Shown: piece by piece, positions 41,925 to 51,392 of the stretch
Position numbering within the stretch: position 1 is the first letter of the stretch
Layout of the letters: every line of letters begins with the position of its first letter
NCBI RefSeq assembly: GCF_003002025.1
Contig: NZ_PVZB01000031.1
Coordinates: 40,563-104,562, forward strand
DNA: 64,000 bases
Direction: 5' to 3'
Source of the DNA: Paraburkholderia sp. BL25I1N1
Lineage (GTDB): Bacteria > Pseudomonadota > Gammaproteobacteria > Burkholderiales > Burkholderiaceae
Made by a program: the position numbers and the translations under genes
The notes under the pieces: generated by a model
The model's database searches: none
The model's input: the letters and a program-made list of their open reading frames with translations, nothing else
What the model was told of the DNA's origin: nothing

Positions 41925-43753
41925 ACCCGGCGCCCGGTGTTCGTCGGGGCAATCGTGTCCTCGCATTTCTGTTGCCTTGCGTTCTGGTCGCGGCTGCTGG
42001 ATGGACATACGCGTTGTACGACCTGTTGCTCTCGCCTAGCAGCATCATCTCTACACTGGGTCCGCAGGAGAATCATTACTGGACAGTTGCAAGGTTCCAG
42101 ATCGCGGCACTCAACACTGAACAGCAGGTGCTCCTTTACGAGCGGGGCACCGCACCAGACTTCGATGCCGTCACAGCGAAATTCAATGTACTGCGCTCCC
42201 GCTATGCGCTAATGGCGCATCGCTCCGAAGCCGCAGATATGCTCGCCGGGCTGCCTTCGTTCCAACCGGCCATGGAGCGACTCGGCACCGCGTTGAGACA
42301 GATGGAGCCACTTCTGCTGCAGCTGCATACCGATCGCCGCTCGGCCGATGAGCTTATCCCGTTGTTCGAAAATATGAAGGTGGATAGTGGGCAGCTGGCA
42401 TACGAAATCGGCGATCTCGAAGTCGCCCACCGCGATAGCGTCTACGGGGACTTCGTCCGCAAACGCAGAAACATCTTTATCGCCAGCGTTGGTGTCGCCG
42501 TGCTGGCTTCGATGATGGGTGTACTCGCCGTCGTCTATGACAGGAGACGCCGCGCGTTTGTCGCACAGCAATCCGCTGCTCTTGCGGCGGAGCAGCGAGC
42601 GAACCATGCGGCAGCCGAAGCCATCGGCGCAAAGAACGCTTTTCTCGGCGCGGTAGGGCATGAGTTGCGAACTCCGCTTCAGTCCATCACGTCATCCATC
42701 GAGTTGCTGGTCGCCAGCAACCCCGATGAGGCGAATGCACGGGTAATGAGCCGTCTTGACCGCGCCGCGAGACAGCTCGAATCACAGATGCGTGACCTGA
42801 CCGACTACGCTCGGCTTGATTCGGGAAAACTGGCGCTTTGTCCGGCGCGTTTCGATGCGGCCGAGGTTCTCTACAGTGTCTGTGACGATATGTTGCCGCT
42901 GGCCACGGGCAAGGGGCTAGAGCTCACAGTCGGTGCCGACGTAGAGGCGGATGAGTACATGGCGGATGCGGCGCGCCTGCGTCAGATCATTGTTAATCTC
43001 ATTTCGAATGCGATCAAATACACTAACAAGGGAACAATTGATGTTGCAATGACATCGAGATCTAAATGGGACCACTCCGTCCTGCATATCAGGGTGAGCG
43101 ATAGCGGTGTAGGCATCCCGGCTGATCGCATTGACGACGTATTCAATGCCTTTACACAGATCAGGCCCGAAGGCGCCGCCCGTCAAGATGGTGTAGGCAT
43201 GGGTCTCACCATCGTCAAGGGTCTAGTTGACCTGATGGGTGGAGAGATCAGCGTGACAAGCGAATTCGGGCGCGGAACAGTATTTTCCGCATCGCTCCCG
43301 GTCGCGCATGTCGAGCACCAAGCCCCTACGACGCCTGCTCGCATGCGGCCGATGAGTGCAGCAGGAAAGCCGCGCCGCGCCATGGTTGTCGACGATCAGG
43401 AATTCGCGCGTGAAGCCATTCGTGATTTGCTGGTAGCGCTGAATTACGAATGTGCTGTTGCCTCCAATGGTATCGAGGCAATGATCAATCTTGCGACCAT
43501 CCGCCAAGACGTTCTTCTGTTTGACATCCAGATGCCCAGCATGGACGGCCCCGAGCTTGCACGTAAACTTCGAACGACGCCGGGCCCCAATCAGCATACT
43601 CCGATCGTATGGATCAGCGCTATGCCGCGGGAGACGATTACGCCGTCAGACGCTGAGAGTTTCCGTCACTACCTGATGAAGCCTGTGCGCGTCGATCGTT
43701 TGAGATCGACGCTCGAGGATGTGCTTCGGTCCAGCGCGGTCGACCTACTCTGA
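41921..43753 (+). CDS. Hybrid sensor histidine kinase, module 2
   Basis: A 610-residue paralogue of the kinase at 38603-40399, in the opposite orientation. N-terminal segment NRVLAFLLPCVLVAAAGWTY, sensor region beginning LLLSPSSIISTLGPQENHYW, second membrane segment IFIASVGVAVLASMMGVLAV, H-box FLGAVGHELRTPLQSI, N-box QIIVNLISNAIKYTNKGTID, G-box QDGVGMGLTIVKGLVDLMGG, and receiver QDVLLFDIQMPSMDG with LMKPVR. The LSPxS...LGPQENxYW sensor motif is shared by both, so they may read related signals through related secreted proteins. Confidence 0.88.
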   Translation: MNPAPGVRRGNRVLAFLLPCVLVAAAGWTYALYDLLLSPSSIISTLGPQENHYWTVARFQIAALNTEQQVLLYERGTAPDFDAVTAKFNVLRSRYALMAHRSEAADMLAGLPSFQPAMERLGTALRQMEPLLLQLHTDRRSADELIPLFENMKVDSGQLAYEIGDLEVAHRDSVYGDFVRKRRNIFIASVGVAVLASMMGVLAVVYDRRRRAFVAQQSAALAAEQRANHAAAEAIGAKNAFLGAVGHELRTPLQSITSSIELLVASNPDEANARVMSRLDRAARQLESQMRDLTDYARLDSGKLALCPARFDAAEVLYSVCDDMLPLATGKGLELTVGADVEADEYMADAARLRQIIVNLISNAIKYTNKGTIDVAMTSRSKWDHSVLHIRVSDSGVGIPADRIDDVFNAFTQIRPEGAARQDGVGMGLTIVKGLVDLMGGEISVTSEFGRGTVFSASLPVAHVEHQAPTTPARMRPMSAAGKPRRAMVVDDQEFAREAIRDLLVALNYECAVASNGIEAMINLATIRQDVLLFDIQMPSMDGPELARKLRTTPGPNQHTPIVWISAMPRETITPSDAESFRHYLMKPVRVDRLRSTLEDVLRSSAVDLL

Positions 43754-43952
43754 AAAGGAGGTCGGAACCCGTGGATGTCAACGAGTTAGGCCGCGGACTG
43801 ATTTAGAAAGTAGCGCTGGGTGAATGCTCCAGGCGACAGGTAGTCTACTCGCGCCTGCGCGTGTTGCCGGTTGCCGGTGGCAGAACCTCTTGAAGTATTC
43901 GCTGCTCTCGCAGCCGTTGACTCACGGCGACGAGACGATGACGCAGATGTCG

Positions 43953-44903
43953 TTACTCAGTCGCCACGATTGGCTGATCGTCTTTTACAGTGATCTGGTT
44001 GAGCGTCGGGTCCGCAGTATGCACGGCAATGATGTTCAAGCGACCGGCCGGAAAAACACGGTAGCCGAGGCCTACAAGAAATTTCTCGATTGCCACCCTA
44101 TCGGATTTGAGAATTTCGACGATCATGATCGGACGGTGCTTCGCCAGCATCGACCGGCCACCGTCCAACACCTCGAGCTCCATTCCTTCGATATCCAGCT
44201 TCAGCAGGTCCAGACGCTCTAAACAAAGGGAATCGAGGCTCATCATCGGAATGATATTGCAGGACGCGGCATCGTAGGCAATGTGCTGTCCGATGAATTC
44301 GTTGTCAGGCTTCGGACGCAGTTCCAGACTGCCGAAGCTCGCCGGCGTGAAATAGTCCGGCTGCGGTACAACCAGTTCCCCGCACTGCGCGCCGAGAGCG
44401 GCAAGCCTCACGCGCGCATTCATGCAGTTATTCAACGCCACGTTCCCCGCCAAGGCGTAGTACAAAGCCTCTTGGGCTTCGAAGCCTAGAACGTGCCCCC
44501 AGCCGTACATGTGTCGCGCCCACTCAATCGTATGCACGCCGATATTGGCCCCTCCATCTATCGCGACAACATCGTTACCGAAATGTTTGCGACGGCAGTC
44601 GAGCAATGCCAGCACCAAGCTTACTTCGCTCTCGTCAAAGCTTGAAGTGTCGAATATCTGGAAGCCAACCCCGTAGGGGCGGCTACTGGAGTCAATGTGA
44701 TGGTCATTGCGATTCACAATCATGCTCCCATGATTCGATGCAGCCAGAACGAAGGCAATGGGGCGGAGTGGCAAGGGCATGACTTGTGATCCTGAAAATG
44801 TTCTCGTGATGAGGCGCTGATCTGGTGGCAACATTATCGCGGTGCCGTCAGGACTTGCGCTTACGTACGCCAGCTGTGGGCGTTTGCGTTCGAAGCGCCG
44901 CAC
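43953..44903 (-). CDS. FkbM-family methyltransferase
   Basis: Up to 316 residues; ATG 44834 (MLPPDQRLITRTFSGSQVM) is an alternative start giving ~293. The SAM-binding Rossmann fold is seen in DVVAIDGGANIGVHTIEWAR and HVLGFEAQEALYYALAGNVA, and the FkbM end motif in LERLDLLKLDIEGMELEVLD with IMIVEIL. The substrate of this family is usually a sugar or polyketide hydroxyl. It is convergent with the kinase gene and stands near the GT9-like gene, so glycan modification is possible. No partner pathway is visible. Confidence 0.75.
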   Translation of the reverse strand: MRRFERKRPQLAYVSASPDGTAIMLPPDQRLITRTFSGSQVMPLPLRPIAFVLAASNHGSMIVNRNDHHIDSSSRPYGVGFQIFDTSSFDESEVSLVLALLDCRRKHFGNDVVAIDGGANIGVHTIEWARHMYGWGHVLGFEAQEALYYALAGNVALNNCMNARVRLAALGAQCGELVVPQPDYFTPASFGSLELRPKPDNEFIGQHIAYDAASCNIIPMMSLDSLCLERLDLLKLDIEGMELEVLDGGRSMLAKHRPIMIVEILKSDRVAIEKFLVGLGYRVFPAGRLNIIAVHTADPTLNQITVKDDQPIVATE

Positions 44904-45037
44904 TCACTTGGGCTACCGTTCTCTGACGTCTTCGGTCGCCATTGGGAAACGCCGACGCGCGAATTCAGTCTGGCGCGCGTTGGCTGTGTACACCTGTTTG
45001 TTGGCGAGTCGCAAGGTTTCGTGCCGGTCGCACAAGA
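44904..45037. other. Intergenic space, nothing recognised
   Basis: No gene, hairpin or repeat stood out in this short gap between the methyltransferase and the YhcG-like nuclease gene. Confidence 0.5.
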
Positions 45038-46216
45038 TCAGTCCACATCAGAAGCGCGAGCAGTTCCAACGCTGCGCCTGTCCAGTTCGGCCCGTGTCCG
45101 CTCCAGTTCATGCGCGATTAGTTTCTCATCTGGCAGCACGGTCTGGTACTCCGCTGCGAGAATTTTGTTCGACAGGTTGTCGAGCGCATAGTGCGCTTCG
45201 GCAGCGCCCTTCTCCGCACACAGAATCAGACCTACTGGCGGGTTTTCACCAGGCTTCATCCAGTGTTCACGTGCGTAGTTCAGATAGAGGTGCATCTGTC
45301 CGGCATCCGCGTAGCTGAATCGGCCCACCTTCAGGTCGATCACCACGAGACATCTGAGTCGCCGGTGAAAAAACAGCAGATCCACCCTGAACCAAGCGTC
45401 GTCGATCCGCAACCGTCGCTGTCGACCGAGAAAGGCGAAGTCGTCACCAAGCTCCAACAGGAAGTCAGTCAGATGACGGATCAGGCCGTCTTCGAGGTCG
45501 GATTCCGAGTACTCGTCCTTCAGGTCCAGAAACTCCAGCACGAACGGATCCCGAATGGCCTGTTCAGGCGTAGGAGCGTCGTCAGCATCGGCCTGCCCTG
45601 CCTTTCGCAGCATCGCCGCCTTGTTGTGCGAGAGGGCGACGCGCTCGTAGAACTGACTGCCGATCTGCCGATCAAGCTGCCGGACTGACCAGCCGCAGCG
45701 CAGCGCTTCGGCTTCGTAGAAGCTGCGGGCCGCGGGATTCCTGAGCGACAGCAGGCGCACGTAGGCCGACCAAGGCAAGGGAAACGCCTGTGCCACGGCG
45801 GTCAGGTCAGGAGAGTTCCGCGCAGGTGATTCAGAAAAGTGTCGTCCGGCAGAAATTGCAGACAGTGTCGGGACTATTTTTGAGGACGGGGATTTTGCAG
45901 ACAGCGTCTGCAAAATCTGCTCCGCCGGTCTGCTCAGATAAAACGCGCGCATCTGCGAAAGGTTGCGCCAGCCGAAACCTCGCCCGAACCTCTGGGACAG
46001 ATCGGCGCCGAGTCGCTTGATCAGTGCTTCGCCGTAAGCGGCCCGGCCCTCACCACCCTGCTCGAATTCCACGATGCGTCGGCCAATCTCCCAATAGGTT
46101 GCCGTCATCAACGCGTTGATACTGCGGGCTGTCGCTTCGCGCGTGGACTCCACCACGTCAGCAATTTCGCGTTGCAGGCCCGCATAAACGGCTGCCGCGA
46201 TGTCGGACTTCGTCAT
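45038..46216 (-). CDS. YhcG/DUF1016-family PDDEXK nuclease
   Basis: A 392-residue protein. The N-terminal half is the DUF1016_N helical domain (ALMTATYWEIGRRIVEFEQ, LGADLSQRFGRGFGWRNLSQ, RAFYLSRP). The C-terminal half is the nuclease domain: FLELGDDFAFLGRQRRL, then WFRVDLLFFHRRLRCLVVID with the Asp and LVVIDLKVGRFSYADAGQMH (D-x-K), and PPVGLILCAEKG. YhcG proteins are linked to DNA recombination or mobile-element stability. It overlaps the HU-like gene by 4 bases, so the two are co-expressed and may act on the same DNA. Near the origin, a role in plasmid stability or restriction is possible. Confidence 0.85.
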   Translation of the reverse strand: MTKSDIAAAVYAGLQREIADVVESTREATARSINALMTATYWEIGRRIVEFEQGGEGRAAYGEALIKRLGADLSQRFGRGFGWRNLSQMRAFYLSRPAEQILQTLSAKSPSSKIVPTLSAISAGRHFSESPARNSPDLTAVAQAFPLPWSAYVRLLSLRNPAARSFYEAEALRCGWSVRQLDRQIGSQFYERVALSHNKAAMLRKAGQADADDAPTPEQAIRDPFVLEFLDLKDEYSESDLEDGLIRHLTDFLLELGDDFAFLGRQRRLRIDDAWFRVDLLFFHRRLRCLVVIDLKVGRFSYADAGQMHLYLNYAREHWMKPGENPPVGLILCAEKGAAEAHYALDNLSNKILAAEYQTVLPDEKLIAHELERTRAELDRRSVGTARASDVD

Positions 46217-46479
46217 GACGCGTTCACCGCCTCCCTGAACATCTTGCAGGCCGTGAACTTGGCCGTCTTCGCAGCTGGAATCTGGATTGCTTTGCCGCTT
46301 GCCGGCCTACGCCCCACGCGCGGGGCGCGCTCACCACTCGAGAACGAACCGAAACCGATCAGTTGCACGATTCCGCTCCCTGCCACCGCAGTGGTCACCG
46401 CATCGATAAGCGAGTCGATCGCCATCTTGCTTTCACTTTTCGCGGCGACGACCGTATCAACCAGTTCCTGCTCAGTCAT
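46213..46479 (-). CDS. HU-family DNA-binding protein
   Basis: 88 residues, the normal HU/IHF length. TEQELVDTVVAAKSESKMAI and LIDAVTTAVAGSGIVQLIGF form the helical part; FGSFSSGERAPRVGRRPAS is the DNA-binding arm start and KTAKFTACKMFREAVN the end. The N-terminal part is less conserved than in chromosomal HU. It is translationally coupled to the YhcG-like nuclease. It may help the origin or the nuclease bind bent DNA. Confidence 0.85.
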   Translation of the reverse strand: MTEQELVDTVVAAKSESKMAIDSLIDAVTTAVAGSGIVQLIGFGSFSSGERAPRVGRRPASGKAIQIPAAKTAKFTACKMFREAVNAS

Positions 46480-46673
46480 CGTTTATCCCTTTCGAGTCGT
46501 AATGGACCGTTCCCGCGGACCGCAGCCGCCGGTTACGCCCACCCTACCGCATGGCGCCGCATCCGCGCAAACGGGACGCTTCCTTTAACCCCAGATATCC
46601 CACAGGCTGCCGGTGATTCAAAAAGGTCGTGAGCGCGGACCGCTTCGAAACGCGCAGATGTCCATGCTGACAC

Positions 46674-48080
46674 TCACGCCGATGAGCGAGACGAATTCAT
46701 GCGCCCAAATACGAATTGCCCCAGGTACCAAACCAATTCCGTATTCGCAACGATGTCCTCCTCCACTACAGCTGCGGCCTCGAGCTTCATACGACGCAGC
46801 ATCAGCTTGCCCTCCCTCGACGCAACCCACGCGCGGACCAGTTCCTTGCGGGTTTTGGCGTCCGCCGCGTTGAAGTGTTCGCGGCCCTTACGCGACTCCT
46901 CATTCATGCGTGCACGGACTTCTTCTTCGCGCGAAGCGAGGCTGCGTGCGACCGAACTCTGGGTTTCGGCTTTTACGACATCCGCTTCAGTTTCTTCGGT
47001 AAGTAGCTTCGCCTGAACCTCGACCATCTTGCGCTCGGCTTCAGACATCTTCCAGTTATCGCGTAGGGCTCGCATCAGGTAGCCGGCGGGACTCCGTTTT
47101 ATCTGTCCACGATTGAGCTTGAATCGCGTGTATTCGACAGCCTGCTGGATGTGCGCATCGGTCCAGACTTCGCGGTTCTCGGAAATCTCGCTGAACTGCT
47201 TGGTAGACAGGTTGAATTCTTCGTTGAGAATTTTGTACAGATGACTGGCGTCAGCCAAGCTGGCCAGCGCAGCGTCGGCGGTATCCTTGCGCTTGAGCAG
47301 GAACCTTATACGGTCGATTTTTTTCGACGTGCTGGACTCGGTCCTGGTCTCGTAGGACAGCTCGATGTCCGACACCTCATTGATTTCACGCACAGCTGGT
47401 TCTAGCCAGTCGCGCTTGAAGTATTTAAAGATGGCAGCGTTCGCTCCCATTCTGCCGGGCCAATTTCGCATGTCTTCCAGCGGTATCCATTCCGTTCGGC
47501 CATTTGGGACACTGGGGAGGACCTGGTCATAGATCGCGCGCGCTAGGCTGCGTGTAAAAGCCGTCGATATGCGTAGGCTCAACCAGTGGGATTTTTTTGG
47601 GTCACGGATTTGCGGGACCAGCCGAGGGTGCACGTCGAATCGAATGCGCCCCCTGTGGAAGCCGACCATGCCCATCAACTGGACTGATACCCACAGATCG
47701 TTTTCGGTGGGGTCCCGATCGATCGGTGTATCGGTAACCTGGATTTTCGCGTCTTGAGCTTCTTCCGCGATAGTGCGCAAGTGCTTGAGATTGCGGCTGT
47801 CATAGCGCATTAACCACTTGAAGTAGTTCAGCTCAACGTCGTACTGGTCTCGTGCTTCCTGCTCCTGGGCGACAATGAAATACGCGGCGTCAAGAAAGCG
47901 CCGCGCTGGCAGCCCCATGTTAACGACTTGGGTGAAGAAGTTGTTACGCTGGTATCCGATTTCACGATTGGCTTCGCTGATGGGCAAGCCCAAGTCGAAC
48001 ATGTCCTCGAACAGCGCGAGCGCCATCTGTCGCGGTGTCACCTTCGACTTGCCTTCCTCCGGATTGTCCTCCGCCGCCAT
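46674..48080 (-). CDS. Replication initiator (Rep_3/RepB-like)
   Basis: A 468-residue initiator. The two winged-helix region is seen in LWVSVQLMGMVGFHRGRIRF, DVHPRLVPQIRDPKKSHWL, LARAIYDQVLPSVPNGRTEW and VREINEVSDIELSYETRTES; a basic, Glu-rich C-terminal extension of ~150 residues follows (REEEVRARMNEESRKGREHF). Starting at ATG 48080, it is transcribed away from the iteron array at 48148-48897, whose first repeat lies 68 bases upstream. That arrangement and the adjacent parAB identify it as the main replication protein of the replicon. The long C-terminal tail is typical of large Burkholderia plasmids, in my judgement. Confidence 0.85.
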   Translation of the reverse strand: MAAEDNPEEGKSKVTPRQMALALFEDMFDLGLPISEANREIGYQRNNFFTQVVNMGLPARRFLDAAYFIVAQEQEARDQYDVELNYFKWLMRYDSRNLKHLRTIAEEAQDAKIQVTDTPIDRDPTENDLWVSVQLMGMVGFHRGRIRFDVHPRLVPQIRDPKKSHWLSLRISTAFTRSLARAIYDQVLPSVPNGRTEWIPLEDMRNWPGRMGANAAIFKYFKRDWLEPAVREINEVSDIELSYETRTESSTSKKIDRIRFLLKRKDTADAALASLADASHLYKILNEEFNLSTKQFSEISENREVWTDAHIQQAVEYTRFKLNRGQIKRSPAGYLMRALRDNWKMSEAERKMVEVQAKLLTEETEADVVKAETQSSVARSLASREEEVRARMNEESRKGREHFNAADAKTRKELVRAWVASREGKLMLRRMKLEAAAVVEEDIVANTELVWYLGQFVFGRMNSSRSSA

Positions 48081-48147
48081 ATTCTCATCCGCTCTTCATT
48101 TTCGCTTTCGGAAATGTAGCATTCGTGGGTGAGCTGTCAACACATAC

Positions 48148-48897
48148 AACCTCACCATCATCCGATCGTACTGGCTGTCTGCCGGCTTCGCTCATCTGCC
48201 ATGCACAATGAACCTCACCCCAGCACAATCAACCTCACCACGATGAACCGTATTTCCCCTCAAACCCTTGCCCCGAGTGATTGGAGTTAGATCCTGCGCG
48301 ACTATGCACAACTAACCTCACCTTGGTACGCGCGAGCGAATCTCGCACATCTAACCTCACCTTCGTGTGGAACCGGCCTCACCTTGCCCACACAACGAAA
48401 CTCACCTTCGTGCACATCCGACCTCACCTTTGTCACAACGAACCTCACCTTTTGAAGGTTAAGTGTTTGAAAATAAACTAAGTCACATGCCTCTGTTGGT
48501 TTGTTGGGTTGTTTGATTTTTAGAAAAAGCAAACCAACCCGTTACCAGGAGGTAACTTGGCGAGCGTCCCTTAAGGTGAGGTTGATTGTGCGAAGCAGCA
48601 GTTTCGCTCCAGCTTGTGTTCCGCTTCAGCAGAAACACGTTTTAGATCCGCAAAGAAGCATCCGATTGAAGGTGAGGTCCATTGTGCAAGCCTGTGCACA
48701 GACACCAGTATAAAAACCTCTGCTCGTGCGAGGCGGTGAAAATTGGAGAGGAAGGTGAGGTCAATTGTGCTGCGTGAGAAAGCTCGTAACGCGCTGATGT
48801 GTTCGTAGCACAATGAACCTCACCATTTGCCGTATTTTTGTGCAAAGGCCGTTTGGGGGGCGATCCTTCTTTCAGAATTAGCACAAGCGACCTCACC
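48148..48897. repeat. Iteron array, probable replication origin
   Basis: About 14 copies of a short repeat, core AACCTCACC, often in the form GCACAATGAACCTCACC. Forward copies start at 48148, 48211, 48231, 48314, 48353, 48375 (variant), 48398 (variant), 48420, 48441, 48816 and 48889. Inverted copies start at 48575, 48671 and 48754. Between the forward and inverted groups (48450-48545) lies an AT-rich stretch with GTTGGTTTG (48495-48503) and CAAACCAAC (48530-48538) as arms, then GTTACC-AGGA-GGTAAC (48541-48556). This fits an iteron-regulated origin between rep and parA, with the AT-rich part as the melting site. Confidence 0.85.
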
Positions 48898-49104
48898 ATG
48901 AACGACCGTCTGGCGACCGGCTCGGGAATAACAGTGCCCAATCGACGAGAATGCGGCAGAGTGACAGCGGTCGGGGAAGAGCAGGAAATGCCTCCTCTAA
49001 GTTTGTCGGCCGTACTCCAGTCAACCGGAAACGTGCAATCACGTGCGATTTTTCAGAAAGTCTTCACGAAAACAGTCATTTATAGAGTAAATTTCATGTA
49101 ATTC

Positions 49105-50358
49105 ATGTATTCTGAGGTTCATCGAAATTTACGGACAAACCTCAGAATGGTGAAAACGAGCCAACTTCCCGCTGTAGACCGAACGGTCCCTCTTGAGCAG
49201 ATTAGCCAGTTCGCTGAAAAGGTCTCAATTTTTACGGATGAGCTGCGTAACACCATTCTTGCACCTCGCCCGCGAAAAGCTGCTCCTGTTTTCAAAACAG
49301 GGGAAATTGCTGAGATGTGCAACATCTCTCATTCCCAGGTCCAATACCTCGCAACCAAGAGCGACGGAGAGTTGCCGGCAGGTACTGCTGCCGGTACCGG
49401 TAGGACCCGCACATTCACTCTGGAGGAAGCACGCCTTTGGGTCCAGAAAGTCTCCGACATCTATCAGACTCCACTCGTTACGGGAACGCGTGAACCGGAA
49501 GGGAAAATCGTCATTACCGCCCAATTGAAGGGCGGCTCGGCCAAGACAACCACAACTATGTGTCTCGCACAAGGGCTGACGTTGCGCGGGCGCAAGGTGC
49601 TTGTCATCGACCTCGACCCTCAGGCCTCGCTTTCCGAACTATGCGGCTTGTACGCGGAAAAGGATGTGACGCCGGACGACACCGTGTTGCCGTATATCTA
49701 CGATCAGGACGTCGAGGGTGGCCTGGAAACAAGGGTTCAGTCGACTTACTGGGATGGGCTTGACGTGATCCCTGCTCACACCGAATTGATTGGTGCGGAG
49801 TTCCATCTGCCGGCGATGCAGAAGATGCGGCCTGGCTTCCGGTTCTGGACGGTGCTTCGGCAAGGTCTCGAGCCATTGCGCAAGCGCTACGACTACATCC
49901 TCATGGACACGTCGCCTTCGCTGTCCTACCTCAACCTGAATGCACTGTTGGCGGCGGATGCCATGGTCATGCCGATGGTTCCCGAAAATCTGGACTTCAT
50001 CAGCTCGCTATCGTTCTGGCGACTGTTTTCAGATGTATCCAAGAGTTTCATCAAGTATGAGCAGGACAAGAAGTACGACTTTATTTCGCTCATGCTTTCG
50101 AGGGTCGACTACGGGCGCACCTCGTCCGCACCTATCGTGCGCGCATGGGCACAGAGCGCATACGAGAGTTGGCTGCATTCGATTGAAGTGCCGGCCAGTT
50201 CAGTGATGAGCACAGGAGCGCTGGCATTTTCGACGGTATTCGACGTAAGCAGTACCCATAGTGCGGCCAAGTCGTTGCAGCGTGTACGACAGCCCCTTGT
50301 CGATTACTGCCGATGGGTGGACGAAATCTATGCAGAAAAATGGAGGAACGCGCAATGA
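49105..50358 (+). CDS. parA: ParA partition ATPase (P1-type, with N-terminal DNA-binding domain)
   Basis: A 417-residue type Ia ParA. An N-terminal ~120-residue part has a MerR/HTH-like segment (FKTGEIAEMCNISHSQVQYL) for autoregulation; the ATPase has the deviant Walker A LKGGSAKTTTT near residues 142-152, Walker A' VLVIDLDPQASLSEL, and Walker B YDYILMDTSPSLSYLNL. Position between the iterons and parB confirms it. A start at ATG 49147 (MVKTSQLPAVDRTV) is a shorter option. The gene and parB overlap by 4 bases. Confidence 0.93.
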   Translation: MYSEVHRNLRTNLRMVKTSQLPAVDRTVPLEQISQFAEKVSIFTDELRNTILAPRPRKAAPVFKTGEIAEMCNISHSQVQYLATKSDGELPAGTAAGTGRTRTFTLEEARLWVQKVSDIYQTPLVTGTREPEGKIVITAQLKGGSAKTTTTMCLAQGLTLRGRKVLVIDLDPQASLSELCGLYAEKDVTPDDTVLPYIYDQDVEGGLETRVQSTYWDGLDVIPAHTELIGAEFHLPAMQKMRPGFRFWTVLRQGLEPLRKRYDYILMDTSPSLSYLNLNALLAADAMVMPMVPENLDFISSLSFWRLFSDVSKSFIKYEQDKKYDFISLMLSRVDYGRTSSAPIVRAWAQSAYESWLHSIEVPASSVMSTGALAFSTVFDVSSTHSAAKSLQRVRQPLVDYCRWVDEIYAEKWRNAQ

Positions 50359-51332
50359 GCAACATGCGAGAGCAGCTGCTGGCCAAGACGTCCGGTATCC
50401 GGACGACCTCATCTATCAAGGAAGAAGAGGTCAAGCGTAGCAACCGAACGCAGACGGCACCGGGCCTTGCGGGTGCGCTTGCGGTAGCGCAACTACGTGT
50501 CCAAGAGCTGGAGTCCACTGGCGCCGCGTCGCAATTGTCTGTGTCTGACATCGTACCGAACCCCTGGCAGCCGCGGAGAGTATTCAACGAGGCAAAGCTG
50601 TCGGAACTGGCCGAGTCCATTCGCGAAGTCGGGCTTATGCAGCCGATCGTGGTCCGCCGAGCCGACGATATCTATCAGATTGTGGCGGGCGAACGTCGGT
50701 GGCGCGCACATAAGATGGTGGGACTCGATGCCATCAAGGCTGTCGTGGTGGAGTGCTCCGACGAAGACATGGCTGTGCTAGCCCTAGTGGAAAATGTTAG
50801 TCGTGACGACCTATCCGACTATGAAGTTGCAATGTCCATGCGGCAGACGGAGAAGGAGTTTCCTGACCGTAAACGGATGGCCGAGGCCCTAGGTATGTCC
50901 CGCAGCGGGCTGTACCAATTCCTCTCGTTTGAAAATCTGCCGGACTTCATCAGGAAGGACCTCGACATACAGCCGCGGCTGCTTGGCGGGACTGCTGCTC
51001 AAGCGATTGTTGCGGCCATCAAGAAACACGGCGAAGACGGTGTTAGCGCAGCAATGGAACTCTGGCCGCTGGTTGTGAAGGGCGACATGGACCAGGGGAA
51101 GGTGGCCGCGGCGATTAAGGCGTTGGCAACTCGCCGAACGACAACGTCGAATTCTGCACGCGAGCGGAGCATCGACAAGTTTTTCTCTGGCAAGGAACAC
51201 GCCGGTTCCATTACCAAGGACATCAGTGGTATCACGGTGAAGATTAAGGCCGGCGCGCTCACCGACGCGCAGGAGACGCAGATTCGGGAGCTTATCAGCC
51301 AGATGTTCCACGCTCATCCGAAAACAAACTGA
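50355..51332 (+). CDS. parB: ParB centromere-binding partition protein
   Basis: 325 residues from ATG 50355, which overlaps the parA stop. The N-terminal ParB/Srx domain shows IVPNPWQPRRVFNEAKLSEL, VGLMQPIVVRR, IVAGERRWRAHKMVGLDAIK and ALVENVSRDDLSDYEVA; the HTH domain has RKRMAEALGMSRSGLYQFLS. The C-terminus is a short dimerisation part. Its site is probably the set of palindromes at 51393-51622, just downstream. ParA and ParB would segregate the replicon. Confidence 0.93.
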   Translation: MSNMREQLLAKTSGIRTTSSIKEEEVKRSNRTQTAPGLAGALAVAQLRVQELESTGAASQLSVSDIVPNPWQPRRVFNEAKLSELAESIREVGLMQPIVVRRADDIYQIVAGERRWRAHKMVGLDAIKAVVVECSDEDMAVLALVENVSRDDLSDYEVAMSMRQTEKEFPDRKRMAEALGMSRSGLYQFLSFENLPDFIRKDLDIQPRLLGGTAAQAIVAAIKKHGEDGVSAAMELWPLVVKGDMDQGKVAAAIKALATRRTTTSNSARERSIDKFFSGKEHAGSITKDISGITVKIKAGALTDAQETQIRELISQMFHAHPKTN

Positions 51333-51349
51333 GGAGCGCTTCACCCTTA

Positions 51350-51375
51350 AGCCCGCCTTGCGCGGGCTTTTTTTC
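51350..51375 (+). terminator. Rho-independent terminator after parB
   Basis: AGCCCGC and GCGGGCT form a 7-bp stem with a 5-base loop, followed by seven T residues, 18 bases after the parB stop. Confidence 0.85.
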
Positions 51376-51392
51376 GTCCAGCCGTTCCCAAA

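Noticed and set aside
48281..48481. Short frames inside the iteron array
   Set aside because: They simply translate the AACCTCACC repeats.
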